In this document: positions 48,416 to 59,530 of the stretch, one piece after another
Numbering within the stretch: position 1 is the stretch's first letter
Layout of the letters: each line of letters starts with the position of its first letter
Assembly: GCA_020796225.1 (NCBI GenBank)
Contig: CM036753.1
Span: forward strand, 86,771,203-86,835,202
Direction of reading: 5' to 3'
DNA: 64,000 nucleotides
From: Arion vulgaris
Taxonomy: Eukaryota > Mollusca > Gastropoda > Stylommatophora > Arionidae
Notes under the pieces: model-generated
Databases searched by the model: none
Told to the model about the DNA's origin: nothing
What the model saw: the letters and a program-made list of their open reading frames with translations, nothing else
Position numbers and translations under genes: made by a program

Positions 48416-48630
48416 TCCTTCCTTCCTTCCTTCCTTCCTTCCTTCCTTCCTTCCTTCCTTCCTTCCTTCCTTCCTTCCTTCCGTCTCCTTCCTCCCCCCT
48501 CCTCCTTCCTTCCTTCTCCTCCCTCCTTCTTTCTTTCCTCCCACTCTCCCTCCCTTTCTTCATTTCCTTTTTTAATTCCTCCCTCCCTGCTTACCTTACT
48601 TCCTTCCTTCCTGGCTTCTTCCCTCCTTCC
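48416..48630. repeat. (TTCC)n and derived pyrimidine tract
   Basis: About 17 perfect TTCC units to 48482, followed by 150 bp of imperfect C/T-rich sequence. One strand is purely pyrimidine over most of its length. Confidence 0.95.
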
Positions 48631-48942
48631 TCATTCAAAAACACATGAAAATGATAAATAAGGAAAGTTAGATAAGATGTCAAGTCCAATTTTTATAACA
48701 TGCTGTACAATACGCATGATGCAGCCACCTTTACTTTCCAGAGTTGTTCTGATATATAATTAAAACTTGGTCAACCAGAGAGCCATTTGCTGCCGAAAAA
48801 ATCAATAAACTACGATGGAACCAAGAGCACCCATCTGGGAAGCCAGCGCTCTAACAACTGTTCCACAACAGCTTTCCATAATCTCTATAATATTTTATGT
48901 GATTATCACCAGATAACATTAGTTTTTTTTCTATTTCTCTAG

Positions 48943-49034
48943 ACATTTGAGTTCCAACTAGCTGGCGGTGGTCTAACTGATAAAGATGAACTCGTCGTTA
49001 CTGTGTTTGACTGGGAGAGAGTTGGCAGAAACAG
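48943..49034 (+). CDS. Ferlin exon, first C2 domain, middle part
   Basis: The exon follows a polypyrimidine tract ending TTTCTCTAG and encodes TFEFQLAGGGLTDKDELVVT and VFDWERVGRNR. This matches the ferlin C2A strand region in which dysferlin has FEWDLKG...GRNR. Ferlins are large tail-anchored membrane proteins with five to seven Ca2+/phospholipid-binding C2 domains, acting in vesicle fusion and membrane repair. The exon is 92 nt, starts in phase 0 and ends after two bases of an Arg codon (phase 2). The donor is CAG|GCAAGT, a GC donor. Read-through would give a stop at 49097-49099. Because the first exon was not found, only partial coding sequence is visible. Confidence 0.85.
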
Positions 49035-49329
49035 GCAAGTGGGATTTTTGTCTCTTTATATCACAAGCAGTGATGACTTCAGCTTTAGTGTCATCTAGGA
49101 ATGAACTGATAGCAGTTCATGCAGAGGATGATGATGTTGTATATAAGTGATGGACAAATAGTAAATATTTATTACTCAAACACTTATTATTGCCTTGTTC
49201 TGATATTACAGAATAGCACCTAGATAGCAGTATTCATTACTTTAACCACCTTCTGATGTTCACTTCCTAATTGTACGAGTATCTCTGTGACATCAGATAG
49301 AAAGATTAGTGTTGCTAGTTCTGTTAGTT

Positions 49330-49590
49330 TCTAATATCCAATGAAAATCATGGCATATCCTAAAGGACGTAACCATCAACCACAGTAAATGAGTCGGTGA
49401 TTTTCTAGGCACCACTTATACGTTCAGTAGTCAAGAACTTTCTGAACGGTGAGGACTATTTCTACCTTTTGTAAAAATCCCACGGAAACGAATTTGCTTC
49501 CAAACTCGCCCACCGTGGGGTTTGAACCAGGTACGCTTGGGTTTGTGATCAAGCTCTACCGCTTGAGCTACAGATGCTCACCCAGCCTAT
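49330..49590 (-). repeat. SINE family C with alternative tRNA head
   Basis: On the minus strand the head reads GCATCTGTAGCTCAAGCGGT and GGTTCAAACCCCACGG, a good tRNA A-box/B-box pair. It is followed by AAATTCGTTTCCGTGGG, the shared core CTCACCGTTCAGAAAG...ACTACTGAACGTATA and the tail TTAGGATATGCCATGATTTT. The tRNA-like head differs from that of the copies at 50281 and 53202. It lies in the first ferlin intron. Confidence 0.85.
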
Positions 49591-49919
49591 ACCCTTTCAA
49601 ATACCTGTATATGCAGTGGTTAATCATTACATTGCATTAATTCATTACATAGCTTCCAATCGATACACTTTGAATACTCTAAAATTTTCGATTGCCTGTA
49701 TGTGTAGTCACCTACTAGTTATCTTTAAGAGCATTTGGTACATAATCAATATATATTACTCACTTTATTTCAGTTAGAAGATTAACATCATTAGCTTTCT
49801 AACGTAGCACACGTTCTGGTCATTACCTATTACATGATTCGATGTGTGACATCATGGTTACCATACTGACTTCTATGAACCAAATTACAAACATCTTGCT
49901 TTTTTTTAAATTTTGAAAC

Positions 49920-50270
49920 ATTATTCTTGCTAGTTCTGCTATATGGATCGAAATGCTGGAGAATGACTAAGATACATTCACAGACTGTGATCACTTAAGC
50001 CTACATAGAATACAAATACAGTCAAATAAAACCAAAGTATCAAATAGTAGACTTCTGTTAGACGTCAGTTAAGAAAGTATGGAAAATATCCTTAAAGAAG
50101 AAGATGGAAATAGCTGGTGCATGTCATGAGAATGAACTCTGAGATACCTGCTGGAGCAGAACTTGAACACTTGAAGGATAAAGTAGGAATGGAAGGCCAA
50201 GAAGAGCTTGAATACACAATGAAAGAAGAAATGTATGGAGTTACCTCTGACATAGAAAATTACACAGAGT
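49920..50270 (+). pseudogene. LINE 3' end fragment
   Basis: Broken + frames give LLYGSKCWRMTK-like and then VHVMRMNSEIPAGAELEHL and MKEEMYGV, resembling the C-terminus of an L2/RTE-like LINE. It lies inside a ferlin intron and is too degraded for a firm family call. Confidence 0.5.
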
Positions 50271-50280
50271 ACCACAAAAG

Positions 50281-50529
50281 GGGTGGCGTCTGTGGCTTAG
50301 GGAATAGTGACTCAGTCTATTAACCCCGGCGTTCTGAGTTCGAATCACGTTACGGACAGTTTGGTTGCAAATTGTTTTGCGTGAATTTTTACAAATGGAC
50401 GATGGCACCACCCGTTCAGAAAGCAATGGTAAACTATTGAACGTAATAATGCCTAGAAAAATCACAAACAGCGTTAAAAAGTTGGGGTTGATTCGCAAAG
50501 TGTAAAGGATATGCGGTTAACTTTTTTAA
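50281..50529 (+). repeat. SINE family C with target duplication
   Basis: The head is GGTGGCGTCTGTGGCTTAGG with B-box GAGTTCGAATCACG. The core is CACCCGTTCAGAAAGCAATG and ACTATTGAACGTAATAATGC; the tail is GTGTAAAGGATATGCGGTTA then T-rich. It is flanked by ACCACAAAAG at 50271-50280 and 50530-50539. Located in the first ferlin intron. Confidence 0.9.
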
Positions 50530-51304
50530 ACCACAAAAGACATGGAGAGGGGCCATGGAGAGACCTTATTTGGAATCAAACATTACACAAGTAGGACTGT
50601 GCACATATTGGACAGAATACATGTGTTTAACCAGCGAGCCATGGGAACCATCTGCATATGTACCTGTCAACATCTGCTAGAAAGAATGAACACCTATGGG
50701 TGTGTCCAAATTGTCATAAAGTTGGTTTAATAGCTGAAATAGCTGAGACATTTGTCATAATCCGAACTGTTTGCCAGTGAAAATGGTAATACATGAACAG
50801 AAACTAATCATTTATTTACTTTTGTAAAGTATACATGCATTCATTAAAACAATGGATTAAAAAATCACAGCTGTTACTTGGCACAAATCCATGAAATAAT
50901 CTTCATGTGTGCAGTTGCTGCTATACTACATGTTAAAAAGGCATGTATACATGTAGCTAAATGAAGACAATTGCTGCTTTAGATCACAGAAATGACATTT
51001 TCTCGATTATTTCCCTTGTATTATCATTGCTGAATTTCGTTTTATTTAAATACATTAGCATGAAGAGGTATCAGTTAATTATTTGTTATGACATTTTTAG
51101 GATATTGCTTATAGCTTAATCATCTTAGAGAACTCTACTAGCAGAGTTAATTCATTTAATTTATAGGCGATCGGTTCCATGCACATTATCCCCAGAGGAA
51201 GAGGGATTTTTCTGATTGCAGCAGAGAGAAACATTGGAATGTACAGACAGAAGGTGTAATGTTAACCACATCACCCATCTTCTGCTGATGGGTATATTAA
51301 AATA

Positions 51305-53046
51305 CAGGGGTGGCTAGTCATTAAGGGCCAGTGGGACCAGGCCCCACCAAAAATATTGAGTAACGTGTACTTATTATTTCAGACATTATTTGTTTATAAT
51401 TATTACTTTCAACAGGATACTGATTAGCTTTGAAGTTGATATATAGCGCTAAAATATCACACACATTCTGAAATCTAAAATTCAACATATTTTTCCTTCA
51501 ATTAGTATACACCCATGGTCATTAGGGGCCAGTAAGAACAGGTCTACCAAACCAAAAATAATTAACGTGTACTTATTATTTTTTTAAATTTTGTTCGTAA
51601 TTATTATTGTTATCTTGACACTGATTAGCTTTGAAAGTTGAATATTTAACACTAAAATATAAATATTATATCATAATAATATAACAATCATAATAATATA
51701 TAAACATTATTATTTAAAAAACTAGTATATACGGTCGCAGATTCAGCTTCTCTCTATAACGCTTGACGTATATATCAGCGCACTATGTTTTATTGAGTCA
51801 TTTTAAAATTCTCTACTGACGATGTAACATTGCGACCTCCTCTTACCTTTGACCGCTACCTTTAATAATAATTGCCAAAACAATTTATGTCATTTTATTC
51901 ACCGGAAGCTCAGTTCCTACTCGATCAACCAATTAACAGTTAAACGACCACTCTTGATTAAATAGTACTTTGTATAATTATCGATTGAATCACAAATTAT
52001 ATATAAAATAGTAGAAAAGGATATGCATTAATAGAAATATGTAACTAACTATTATTATAATCGTTAACGGTAATCGTCCGTTCGTATTCAATATACAAAT
52101 GTCTTCTACAACGCACACTCGTTTGCGATTGACAAGCTGTGACCTACTTTTGAAGTTGTGGCTTACTCGAAATTCAAAATGAATCAAGTGGATTATTTAT
52201 TACGAAATCTGTTTCCTTCGTTAAAGATAGAAGAAAAGCTTGAAATTAAACGGCTAGGTGCACATCAGCCAAATAGCTTTGTATACATGCAACATGATGA
52301 CAAGAAAAAGAGGACTTTCAATAATAAGTGGTTTAGTAAAAATCGTGGTTAACTGTCAGTGAAGAAAAGCAAAGTTTTAAAAAATGTTTATTGTTTGCTA
52401 ATTCATTGTGAGGGACTGTGGTCAACGGTAGGTTGTAGGGATCTCTTTGTACCTTAGTTATATGGTATATATTTTAGTTGTTGAACCCCAGGCATTATGA
52501 GTTTTCACCATTTTGCCTACAGTGAGTGGGGGAGAGTGCCCGGCTTTCTTGCAATGAGAGCTGGCAATTATGGTTGACCATTGATTCAGGAGGAGAGTAT
52601 ACGCTTTCATGCGACTCGTACGTTGTTACTTCTTACATTTGCCTTGCATGTATGAAACTTTTTTCATTAGACATCGGCAGAAGATGCGTGCATTCATTAG
52701 TATTTAGGACCCAAGAGGCGTGTCTGCGTTTGCTTTATTACCTATACCAGAGTAGCTCTCTTTCGATCCTTACCCACTTAGCCAGACATATTCTTTTGTC
52801 TATTTCCAGGGTCCCCACGAGAAGGTGGAGTAGGGTCTTGAACAGTGCCAACTCACTTTCCCTGGCGCAACGTTGTCCCGTTTGTTATTTGCGCATGCGG
52901 CGCAAATCATTATAGTAAAGGGGGAATAACTTCGCGGAATAGACAAATAATAGTAAATACTAAAATATAAACCGAGCCTAAAAACCATGATTTTTCCGAA
53001 ATTTTTGTCTGGCTCCACCACCAAAAATGACCATGAGCCGCCACTG
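51305..53046 (+). mobile_element. hAT element, 1.74 kb, related to the 165-bp MITE
   Basis: Begins CAGGGGTGGCTAGTCATTAA and ends CCATGAGCCGCCACTG, inverted ends matching those of the MITE at 7371-7535. It is flanked by a perfect 8-bp duplication, TTAAAATA, at 51297-51304 and 53047-53054. A second left-end-like stretch (GGTCATTAGGGGCCAGTAAG, near 51516) shows an internal partial duplication. It carries only an N-terminal transposase remnant and lies in the first ferlin intron. Confidence 0.94.
52179..52440 (+). pseudogene. hAT transposase N-terminal remnant, TTF-finger type
   Basis: Reads MNQVDYLLRNLFPSLKIEEK, LEIKRLGAHQPNSF and KKRTFNNKWFSKNRG, then after a stop LSVKKSKVL and IHCEGLWSTVGCRDL. 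This matches the start of hAT transposases with a TTF-type zinc finger. The sequence after about 52440 no longer resembles transposase, and the DDE/RNase H-like and dimerisation regions are absent, so the element is non-autonomous. Confidence 0.75.
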
Positions 53047-53201
53047 TTAAAATATATACCTAACACCATATCCCCCAATATACCACACAGTATGACAACA
53101 GTGTCTTTACTTTTAAAAAACATTTTTAACTTAATCATTTTTGTTATATTTTGTTTATAGTTAGTTTTATTTGATTATATCTGTTTGTTTATAGTTTCAT
53201 T

Positions 53202-53442
53202 GGTGGCGTCTGTGGTCTAGGGTTAGTGACTCGTCTATTAACCCTGACGTTCTGAGTTCGAATCACGCTGCTGACAGTTTGGTTGCAAATTGTTTGCGTG
53301 GATTTTAACAAAGGACGATGGCACCACCGTTCAGAAAGCAATGACAAACTACTGAACGTAATAATGCCTAGAAAATCACAAACAGCGTTAAAGCTGGGTT
53401 GATTCGCAAAGTCCTGTAAAGGATATGCAATTAACTTTTTTT
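53202..53442 (+). repeat. SINE family C with 14-bp target duplication
   Basis: The head is GGTGGCGTCTGTGGTCTAGG with B-box GAGTTCGAATCACG; core and tail are as in the 50281 copy. It is flanked by TTTATAGTTTCATT at 53188-53201 and 53443-53456. It sits about 160 bp upstream of the second visible ferlin exon. Confidence 0.93.
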
Positions 53443-53601
53443 TTTATAGTTTCATTATGCTAGGTTCCTGTACACTTATACATAATTTATCATAATTAAT
53501 CAATTCTATATGTTACATATTGTCACAGAATTTTGTTAGCATAGCTCAAATATCCTTGAGCTTTCATTTGACTAATTGAAGAATATAATTGTTGGTTTCA
53601 G

Positions 53602-53701
53602 GCAAGTTGGTACTGCCAAAGTCCCTCTAGCAGAGTTTGTGAAAGGAAAATCAAGGGAATTAAGTGTTCCACTTATTGATAGCAACCAAAGACAGTTGCA
53701 G
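53602..53701 (+). CDS. Ferlin exon, first C2 domain, last part
   Basis: The acceptor is GTTGGTTTCAG|G, and the donor is TTGCAG|GTACGT at 53702. The exon completes the Arg codon left open by the previous exon and encodes QVGTAKVPLAEFVKGK, SRELSVPLIDSNQRQLQ. This parallels the end of ferlin C2A (LG.AKVPL.E... and PLLD...QPTG in dysferlin). The 100 nt give 33 codons after the first base, ending in phase 0. The preceding intron, 49035-53601, is 4567 bp and contains two SINEs of the same family plus an oppositely oriented one, a LINE end and a hAT element. Confidence 0.88.
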
Positions 53702-53939
53702 GTACGTTTGTTAATAGGCAATCCAATAATGGCAGCTTTAGTCCTTGCTGTACTAACTTTGATTGGACATTGTAACAAATACTATAGAATCTTGCTGTGA
53801 AAGTAGTATGATAATTTATTTTGTGTGTGTGTTTTGTTCTAGAAATCTGCAGTTTTGTGATAATGGGATTTGCTTAATGCCTGAATGGTGTTTGAATTTC
53901 AAATATTTTTAATGTGCTGTGGAAAAAAAAAGCAGAAAA

Positions 53940-54680
53940 ATATAGACATCCTACAAGACCTGAAGGAAAGCAAAGCCCACTAGGCTAAAAGAGCTATGTA
54001 CAAATAAAGAAATTTTAAAAAGCTTAATTAGAGACAATAAAAGGAAATTCATGGATGACTTTGCAGGACATGAAGAAGAGGCAGCATGGAGAAATGAGCA
54101 AAGCACAACAGTGTATAAGATAATAAAAGTCATTAGTGAAAGACTAAATGCAAACATCTCACAAGTAAGATACAAAAGAGGAGTACAAAAACCCCACAAG
54201 AATAGGACAGGGAGAAAGTTGGTTGGAACCCTTCAGGAAAACACACAATAAAAAAAGCCATCACATATGTTTTTGAATGTTCTTGAAGCTGCAATCGAAC
54301 TGAACACAAATATAGATGCCACATAGAAAGAATGAATCAATAAAGTCATCAAAGCACTGAAGAACACAAAAGCATAGAAGATAACAACCTAAATACAGAG
54401 ATATTAAAGAAATCTTGGAACCACTTTTCACACAAATTTGGCACACGAAAACAGCACCATTGAAATGAAGGAAAAGAATAGATGAAAGACTGAAAGAAGG
54501 GAGACTTCACCGAATGCAACAATGGAAAAGAATTACTAAGCTTTCAGTGCCTAGCAAAGTCCTTAAAATGATCATCATGCAATGGCTATCCAGGGTGGTA
54601 GACCCAAATCTAAGAAAGAAACAAGCAGGCATTAGAAGTAATAAAAGCTGTACATATAATATTTTCACCCTCATAAAATA
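53940..54680 (+). pseudogene. LINE reverse transcriptase N-terminal part, truncated
   Basis: Broken + frames read RDNKRKFMDDFAGHEEEAAW, TVYKIIKVISERLNANISQV, then NTEILKKSWNH-like, ITKLSVPSKVLKMIIMQ and WLSRVVDPNLRKKQAGI. These are the linker and first reverse transcriptase blocks (A/B region) of an L2/RTE-like LINE. It stops abruptly at about 54670 before the YADD motif, so both ends are missing. It lies within the second ferlin intron. Confidence 0.75.
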
Positions 54681-54729
54681 TTATTTTTATATAATTTTTT
54701 TGAATTTTCTTCAGCCCATCTAACTTTCA

Positions 54730-55740
54730 CTTATTAACATAGGGTCTAAATAATTAAACCTAGTTAACGTATAAATATTTTTGTGATTTATTTATCTTCT
54801 TGTGCTGAAACAATGCCAGTGTTATTTTTTTCTTGGGAATAATTGCGTAGAATTAATCACTAAAATTAAAAATTAAAATCATACTTATTAAAATTAATTA
54901 AATTTGGATTTTCACAGTCAGATAGCAACAAGACTGGGGTAAGTTGAAGAGGTTAGCATATTTTTAACCTCGAAGTTTTGCACTTCTTGTTTCCTTTCAC
55001 TCCCTATCTTGCCTCCCATGTTTAAAAAATTAGCATCAAGATTTTTATATATACAATCCAATTATATTTAAAATAGTCTATTGGAATACATACATTATGT
55101 GACTTCTACTGAAAACAATGCAAATTATAGCTTTGTAGAACAAAATTAAGATGTCCGAAAACAAATACGTTCAGATCTCGGCAACAGACATACATGGTAT
55201 GGAAAGTGTCATGGAATGAAAATAACCACTGGTTAATTAATAGTAACCATGCATTGATATCTATGGACAAGCTGAAGAAACCATGTATACAGCTGTTGGT
55301 GGATAACCACATCATGGGAAATAATTAGTAGTGATTCTATTGTAAAGGGATTTAAGAAATGGTCTGGGTATCACTACTGAAGATAGTCTGGGACAAGAAG
55401 AAAATAAGGATGATTGGCATTAAAATTATATTTACCTCATGATAAGTATATAATGATAAGTAAATAATGATAAGTATTTACCTCATGGTTTATTTAAGAA
55501 AACCTTTCCCCCATGTAGCGCACCTTCCAAACTGTAGTGTTGTATTATATGCGATGCTGTACTATATTTGGGTCAATGCGGTATATTTATCTCTCTCTTG
55601 TCTAGAAGCTTCATGGGAAACTATTATACATACATATATAAACAAAGGAAATTAAAGTATCGCATGAGGATTTTATTTACTTTTTTTTGTGGAAGAAAAT
55701 TCTACAAAAACCACTACTTCACAGCATGTATTTTTTTTTA
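54730..55740. other. Intron sequence, no feature seen
   Basis: AT-rich intronic sequence of the ferlin gene; no exon-like frame bounded by splice signals was recognised. Confidence 0.4.
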
Positions 55741-55744
55741 TATA

Positions 55745-57049
55745 CGAGGCGCATTGAAAAGTAATGCTTCAAGTCCATAACTTTGTTAATATACATAATT
55801 TACAAATGAAACATACATTTTCAGAAAGCTTGAGATGTCCACTACACAATAGAGTCATTATTTTTCGACATAGTCACCTCCACGTTCCACACACACACAT
55901 GCCAACGTCGAACTAGTTGTTGCATCCCGTTGAAGAAAAAATCTGATGATTTTTCATGAAGCCAGGTACGCACATCTGCTGCCACATCCTCGTCAGAAGC
56001 ATATCTGTTTCCCTTGAGATGTTCCTTGAGCTTTGGGAACAGGAAAAAGTTACAAGGTGCCAAATCGGGGCTATATGGTGGGTGCGCTAAAATGTTGTCA
56101 AAATTGAGATGCTCTAATGCTGCCGCTGTTTGTCTACTGGTGTGTGGACGAGCATTGTCATGTTGAAGGACTGCGTGTTTTCCAGGATGAACACGTAGCA
56201 GTCTTGCCCGTAGTTTCTTCATCGTTTCCACATACCGATTAGAATTGACAGTATTGCCGCGTTCCCAAAATTCTGTGTGGATTACGCCCTGGCAGTCCCA
56301 AAAAATGGTCATAAAAACTTTTCCCGCTGACGCGACAGTTTTGAATTTTTTGGGGTGGGTGAGTTTTTGTGCCTGTATTCCATAGACTAGCGCTTGTTTT
56401 CAGGGTCGTAATGATGCACCCAAAAGTCATCGCCTTCTCGTTCATATCGCATCAGGTGTTCCTGACACGCCTGATGTCGGCGATGTTTCATTTCCGGTGT
56501 CAGCATGCGAGGGACCCATCTTGCACAAACTTTCCTATACCCTAGCAATACATGAATAATGTGATGTACTCGCTCAGTCGAAATTTCAAGCATTGCAGCG
56601 ACATCTTTTTGCTTGATGCAGCGATTGACATGAATCAGTTCGTCCACGCGAGCTTGGTGTTGTTCATCCACTGCTGTAATTGGTCGTCCGCTGCGAGCCT
56701 AATCATGCAAGGTCATCGTCGCTGGATTGTCGCCTTTAACAGTCCTTGCCCACCTCCTAACAGTACTCACATCCACACAGGTGTCATCATATACCGCTCT
56801 CATTCTCCGATGCATGTCGATGGGAACACAACCTTCGCCGTCAAGAATTCAATCACAGCTCTTTGCTTCAACCGAATTTCCATGTATGACGCCATCGTGG
56901 ATAATGTTGTGCGCAACATTCCAGACACTTGACACTTACTGTCCTGAAAACACACTTACATATACTTTATTCTGATATCGGTGTCAATTGCCTCCGAACA
57001 CTATTAACAAAGTTATGGACTTGGAGGCATTACTTTTCAATGCACCTCG
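55745..57049 (-). mobile_element. mariner transposon, full length, inactive
   Basis: A 1305-bp element with ends CGAGGCGCATTGAAAAGTAA and (from the right) CGAGGTGCATTGAAAAGTAA, extending into about 45 bp of inverted similarity (AAGTCCATAACTTTGTTAATA). TA precedes the left end; the right flank is ACA, so the TA duplication is damaged. It lies in the second ferlin intron, opposite to the gene. Confidence 0.94.
55842..56895 (-). pseudogene. mariner transposase, broken
   Basis: Starts at 56895 (MASYMEIRLKQRAVIEF). The helix-turn-helix part contains VDVSTVRRWARTVKGDNPAT; the second DNA-binding part is INKC-type IKQKDVAAMLEISTERVHHI. The catalytic core keeps the DD34D pattern: an Asp in GDDFWVHHYDPE, one in AVLQHDNARPHTS, and one in YSPDLAPCNFFLFPKL. 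The length, about 350 codons, is normal. Breaks are: a frameshift near the start (after VVFPS), a stop after MTLHD, a stop after DPENKR, and a one-base loss in the A-run of TPKKF. It is therefore inactive. Confidence 0.92.
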
Positions 57050-57349
57050 ACAAACATCATGTTCATCTCTACATTGATAATCGCATATACCATTTATTAT
57101 ACAAGAACCATGATACTTAAATACATTGTAATTTTAGAATGTAGCGTATATTTCAAAGGCTTTCCTAGTGCTTGATACAAAGTCTGCAACAATCTGAAAA
57201 TTTAATGCTATATAAAAACTAATGTTTCTACAATAACGTTCACACAGTATTTGTTCATTTTAATATAGTAATTTGTAGTAGTTTATTTTTATTATAATTA
57301 TACAAAAATAAAGTATCCTGTAGCTTTTTCAGACTTTAGGATATGAAGT

Positions 57350-57470
57350 GCCTGCCACTTCCCATTTCTAGCCCCTACTGTAGGAGGGCCAATGTTTTTC
57401 ATCATATGTTGAACATCCAGTGTGGGATTGAAACCACAACCCTCCTCTGTCTAAGTCGTCGATAGGTGAA
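57350..57470 (-). repeat. Probable tRNA-derived SINE head
   Basis: On the minus strand GCGTTCACCTATCGACGACT is followed by GTTGTGGTTTCAATCCCACA, an A-box/B-box-like pair. The body is short and diverged, without a visible target duplication. Confidence 0.45.
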
Positions 57471-58165
57471 CGCTTATGTATTACGTTAATCTGTCCCATT
57501 GTTAGAATATACTTTGGAATATTTAATAATAATATGAGGATAGTACAGTACTATTAAATTAGTATGAATAGAAACTGCGAGAGTGGAAAAAATGTATAAG
57601 AAGTTGGTAATGTAAATGGAACATTTATATTGAGAAAAAAAAAATTTATAATCTGTAAAACAAGTGGGAAGCCATCAATAAATAATGAGAAACAATTATA
57701 AATAAACATTTTTATATATTGATGGCACAATGATATTTTATGGAAGACACGAAACAACGATATAGAACATTCAAACAAGTCAAAGATATAGTCTACAATA
57801 GGAAAAATATTCACTATGACTTGAGACAAAAATTGTTGAAAAACTGCTAGTCAGCTTCTGATGAGGTAATTGTTCTTGAAATAGTAAATAATTTCAATTA
57901 AATAGAATTTGATCAGTTAAAATAGTTAAATACTAGTGTCCAAAACTTTCATCAGAGAGAAGAAGAAAGCATATTAACAGATCATCCGTTGATCACAAAC
58001 ATCATTTATAACCACCACTAAATAGTTTGGAAACATTTGCAAAGTCACAAACTTATCATTGTCTTGAACGTATCATTAGGTTGAAGATAATAAAAAGAAA
58101 CAATATTAAAGCAGTTGAAAATATTGATTTAAAGCATTCACAATCAGTTTCCTTTTGTTGTCTAG

Positions 58166-58238
58166 GCATCAACTTTAGAGTTGAGGATAAAATGTACTCA
58201 GCCACCAGGAGCGGCAGCAGCTGCAGACACTAGTCACG
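58166..58238 (+). CDS. Ferlin exon, end of C2A and start of linker
   Basis: The acceptor is CCTTTTGTTGTCTAG and the donor is CACG|GTTAGT. The 73 nt start in phase 0 and encode ASTLELRIKCTQPPGAAAA and ADTSH, ending one base into a Gly codon (phase 1). The last C2A strand (dysferlin has ASLVLQVSYTP) is followed by a Pro/Ala-rich linker. Intron 53702-58165 (4464 bp) precedes it and carries a LINE fragment and a mariner. The phase and sequence fit with both neighbours make this short exon credible. Confidence 0.85.
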
Positions 58239-58591
58239 GTTAGTAAGCCAAATATTTCAATCAATATTTAACATGTGTGCGGAAACAATAGAAAAGTTCT
58301 TCATGTAAAATATTATCCCAGAACATGTACCATTATGTTATCAATTGTGATTTGGAAGGTCCATAACACACATCTTAGGTATGAGTCGATGGCATATATA
58401 GATTCCAGCCTTTAACGTCCTATGTGGAATTATTGTCCATCTTCTTCTGCACTGGTACTGTTTGCATACTTTGTGATTATAGAGGGGCGAGAATGATACA
58501 GACTAGACCTGAGAATACTGAATCAACATGCAGAGCTTTCCAGCGATTGAAACCAGTCATAAAGGTTCAGTGAGCTAGAGTGTAACCTAGA

Positions 58592-59043
58592 GTAGCGGCT
58601 CCCAAACTTTGCATTACCGCGGACTCCCTTTTAAATACATTTTGCTGCAGCAGACCCCCAAAAGTTTCTTTATATGAAAATCGCCATTGTGATGCCATTG
58701 CCCACAAGGAAAGCAAAGAATAGTACCACTGTGACCTACAAGGCATGTTGTAAGAGGCGACTGATGTAGGACCTAGGAAGCCACCCTAGTAAATAAAAAG
58801 CATCGCAGAAATTGGATGTGCTGACCTACTTGTAGGTGCACAACGTACAATCGCTCTTAGGCTCAGATCACATACACATCGCACAGATTGGTTAACATAG
58901 TGGTCGATATGGAGCGTTCGAAGAAGAAGATATATGAAAATGGACAGGAATGAATTATCTTTGTGTTAATGCTTGTGCCTCCTGTGAGTATCTCACGGAC
59001 CCCCACCACCTGTGGTCAGCGGACCCAAGTTTAGGAAACACTG
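58592..59043. mobile_element. hAT MITE carrying a nested retroposon
   Basis: Ends are TAGCGGCTCCCAAACTTTGC and, read from the right, CAGTGTTTCCTAAACTTGGG, flanked by a perfect 8-bp duplication, ACCTAGAG, at 58584-58591 and 59044-59051. Without the inserted 260 bp (retroposon plus duplicated target) the element is 192 bp. It lies in the third visible ferlin intron. Confidence 0.9.
58682..58930 (+). repeat. 249-bp retroposon family D, copy 3
   Basis: Reads AAAGAATAGTACCACTGTGA, CAAGGCATGTTGTAAGAGGC, GTGCACAACGTACAATCG and ends TTCGAAGAAGAAGA. It is flanked by TATATGAAAAT at 58671-58681 and 58931-58941. It is more diverged than copies 1 and 2 but has the same length (249 bp) and tail, and was inserted into the older hAT MITE. 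Confidence 0.9.
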
Positions 59044-59059
59044 ACCTAGAGTATAAAAC

Positions 59060-59205
59060 TACTCTGCATGACCAGTAGCCAAATCTGGTGATGGGTCATG
59101 AGAACAGGTTGGAGAAAATTCCACTCCCATTGTGAAATTTGATCCTGGAAATATGCATCTACATAGAAAGTGTTCTAACCACTATGCTCACAGCTCACTA
59201 TTTAT
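59060..59205 (-). repeat. Probable tRNA-derived SINE, diverged
   Basis: On the minus strand GTGAGCATAGTGGTTAGAAC and CCAGGATCAAATTTCACAAT resemble A- and B-boxes. No target duplication was identified. Intronic. Confidence 0.5.
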
Positions 59206-59530
59206 ATGTATAACTTAGTGTTGCTTTCCTTTTATGTGAAACAATGTTGTCTTAGCATATGTGGTTGTTGTATTAGTGTGTTTTCCTGATTAAAAAGAAG
59301 TGTATGTGAGTTATATATGTATGTATATCTGTTATAAGTATATGTTTGACTGTTATAAGTATATGTTTGACTGTTTGAGATATATTTTGTTTTGGAAGGA
59401 AAAGCAAAGTAGATGTCAAGTAGACTTGTTTTCATTACATATGACCACAACTTGTCAGTGTCTACAGTCAGCTGTGCACGAAACTCTTCATCAGAGACTT
59501 ATATAAGTCCTATTTTGTTTCTCAACTCAG

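Noticed and set aside
48308..48661. 117-codon Ser/Phe/Leu/Pro frame
   Set aside because: It is a translation of the (TTCC)n tract.
49035..49099. Continuation of the ferlin frame past 49034 (QVGFLSLYIT...)
   Set aside because: It resembles a C2 strand only through the shared CAGGCAAGT and ends in a stop, whereas the exon at 53602 continues the family alignment in phase.
56552..56932. 126-codon plus-strand frame
   Set aside because: It is the antisense shadow of the mariner transposase.
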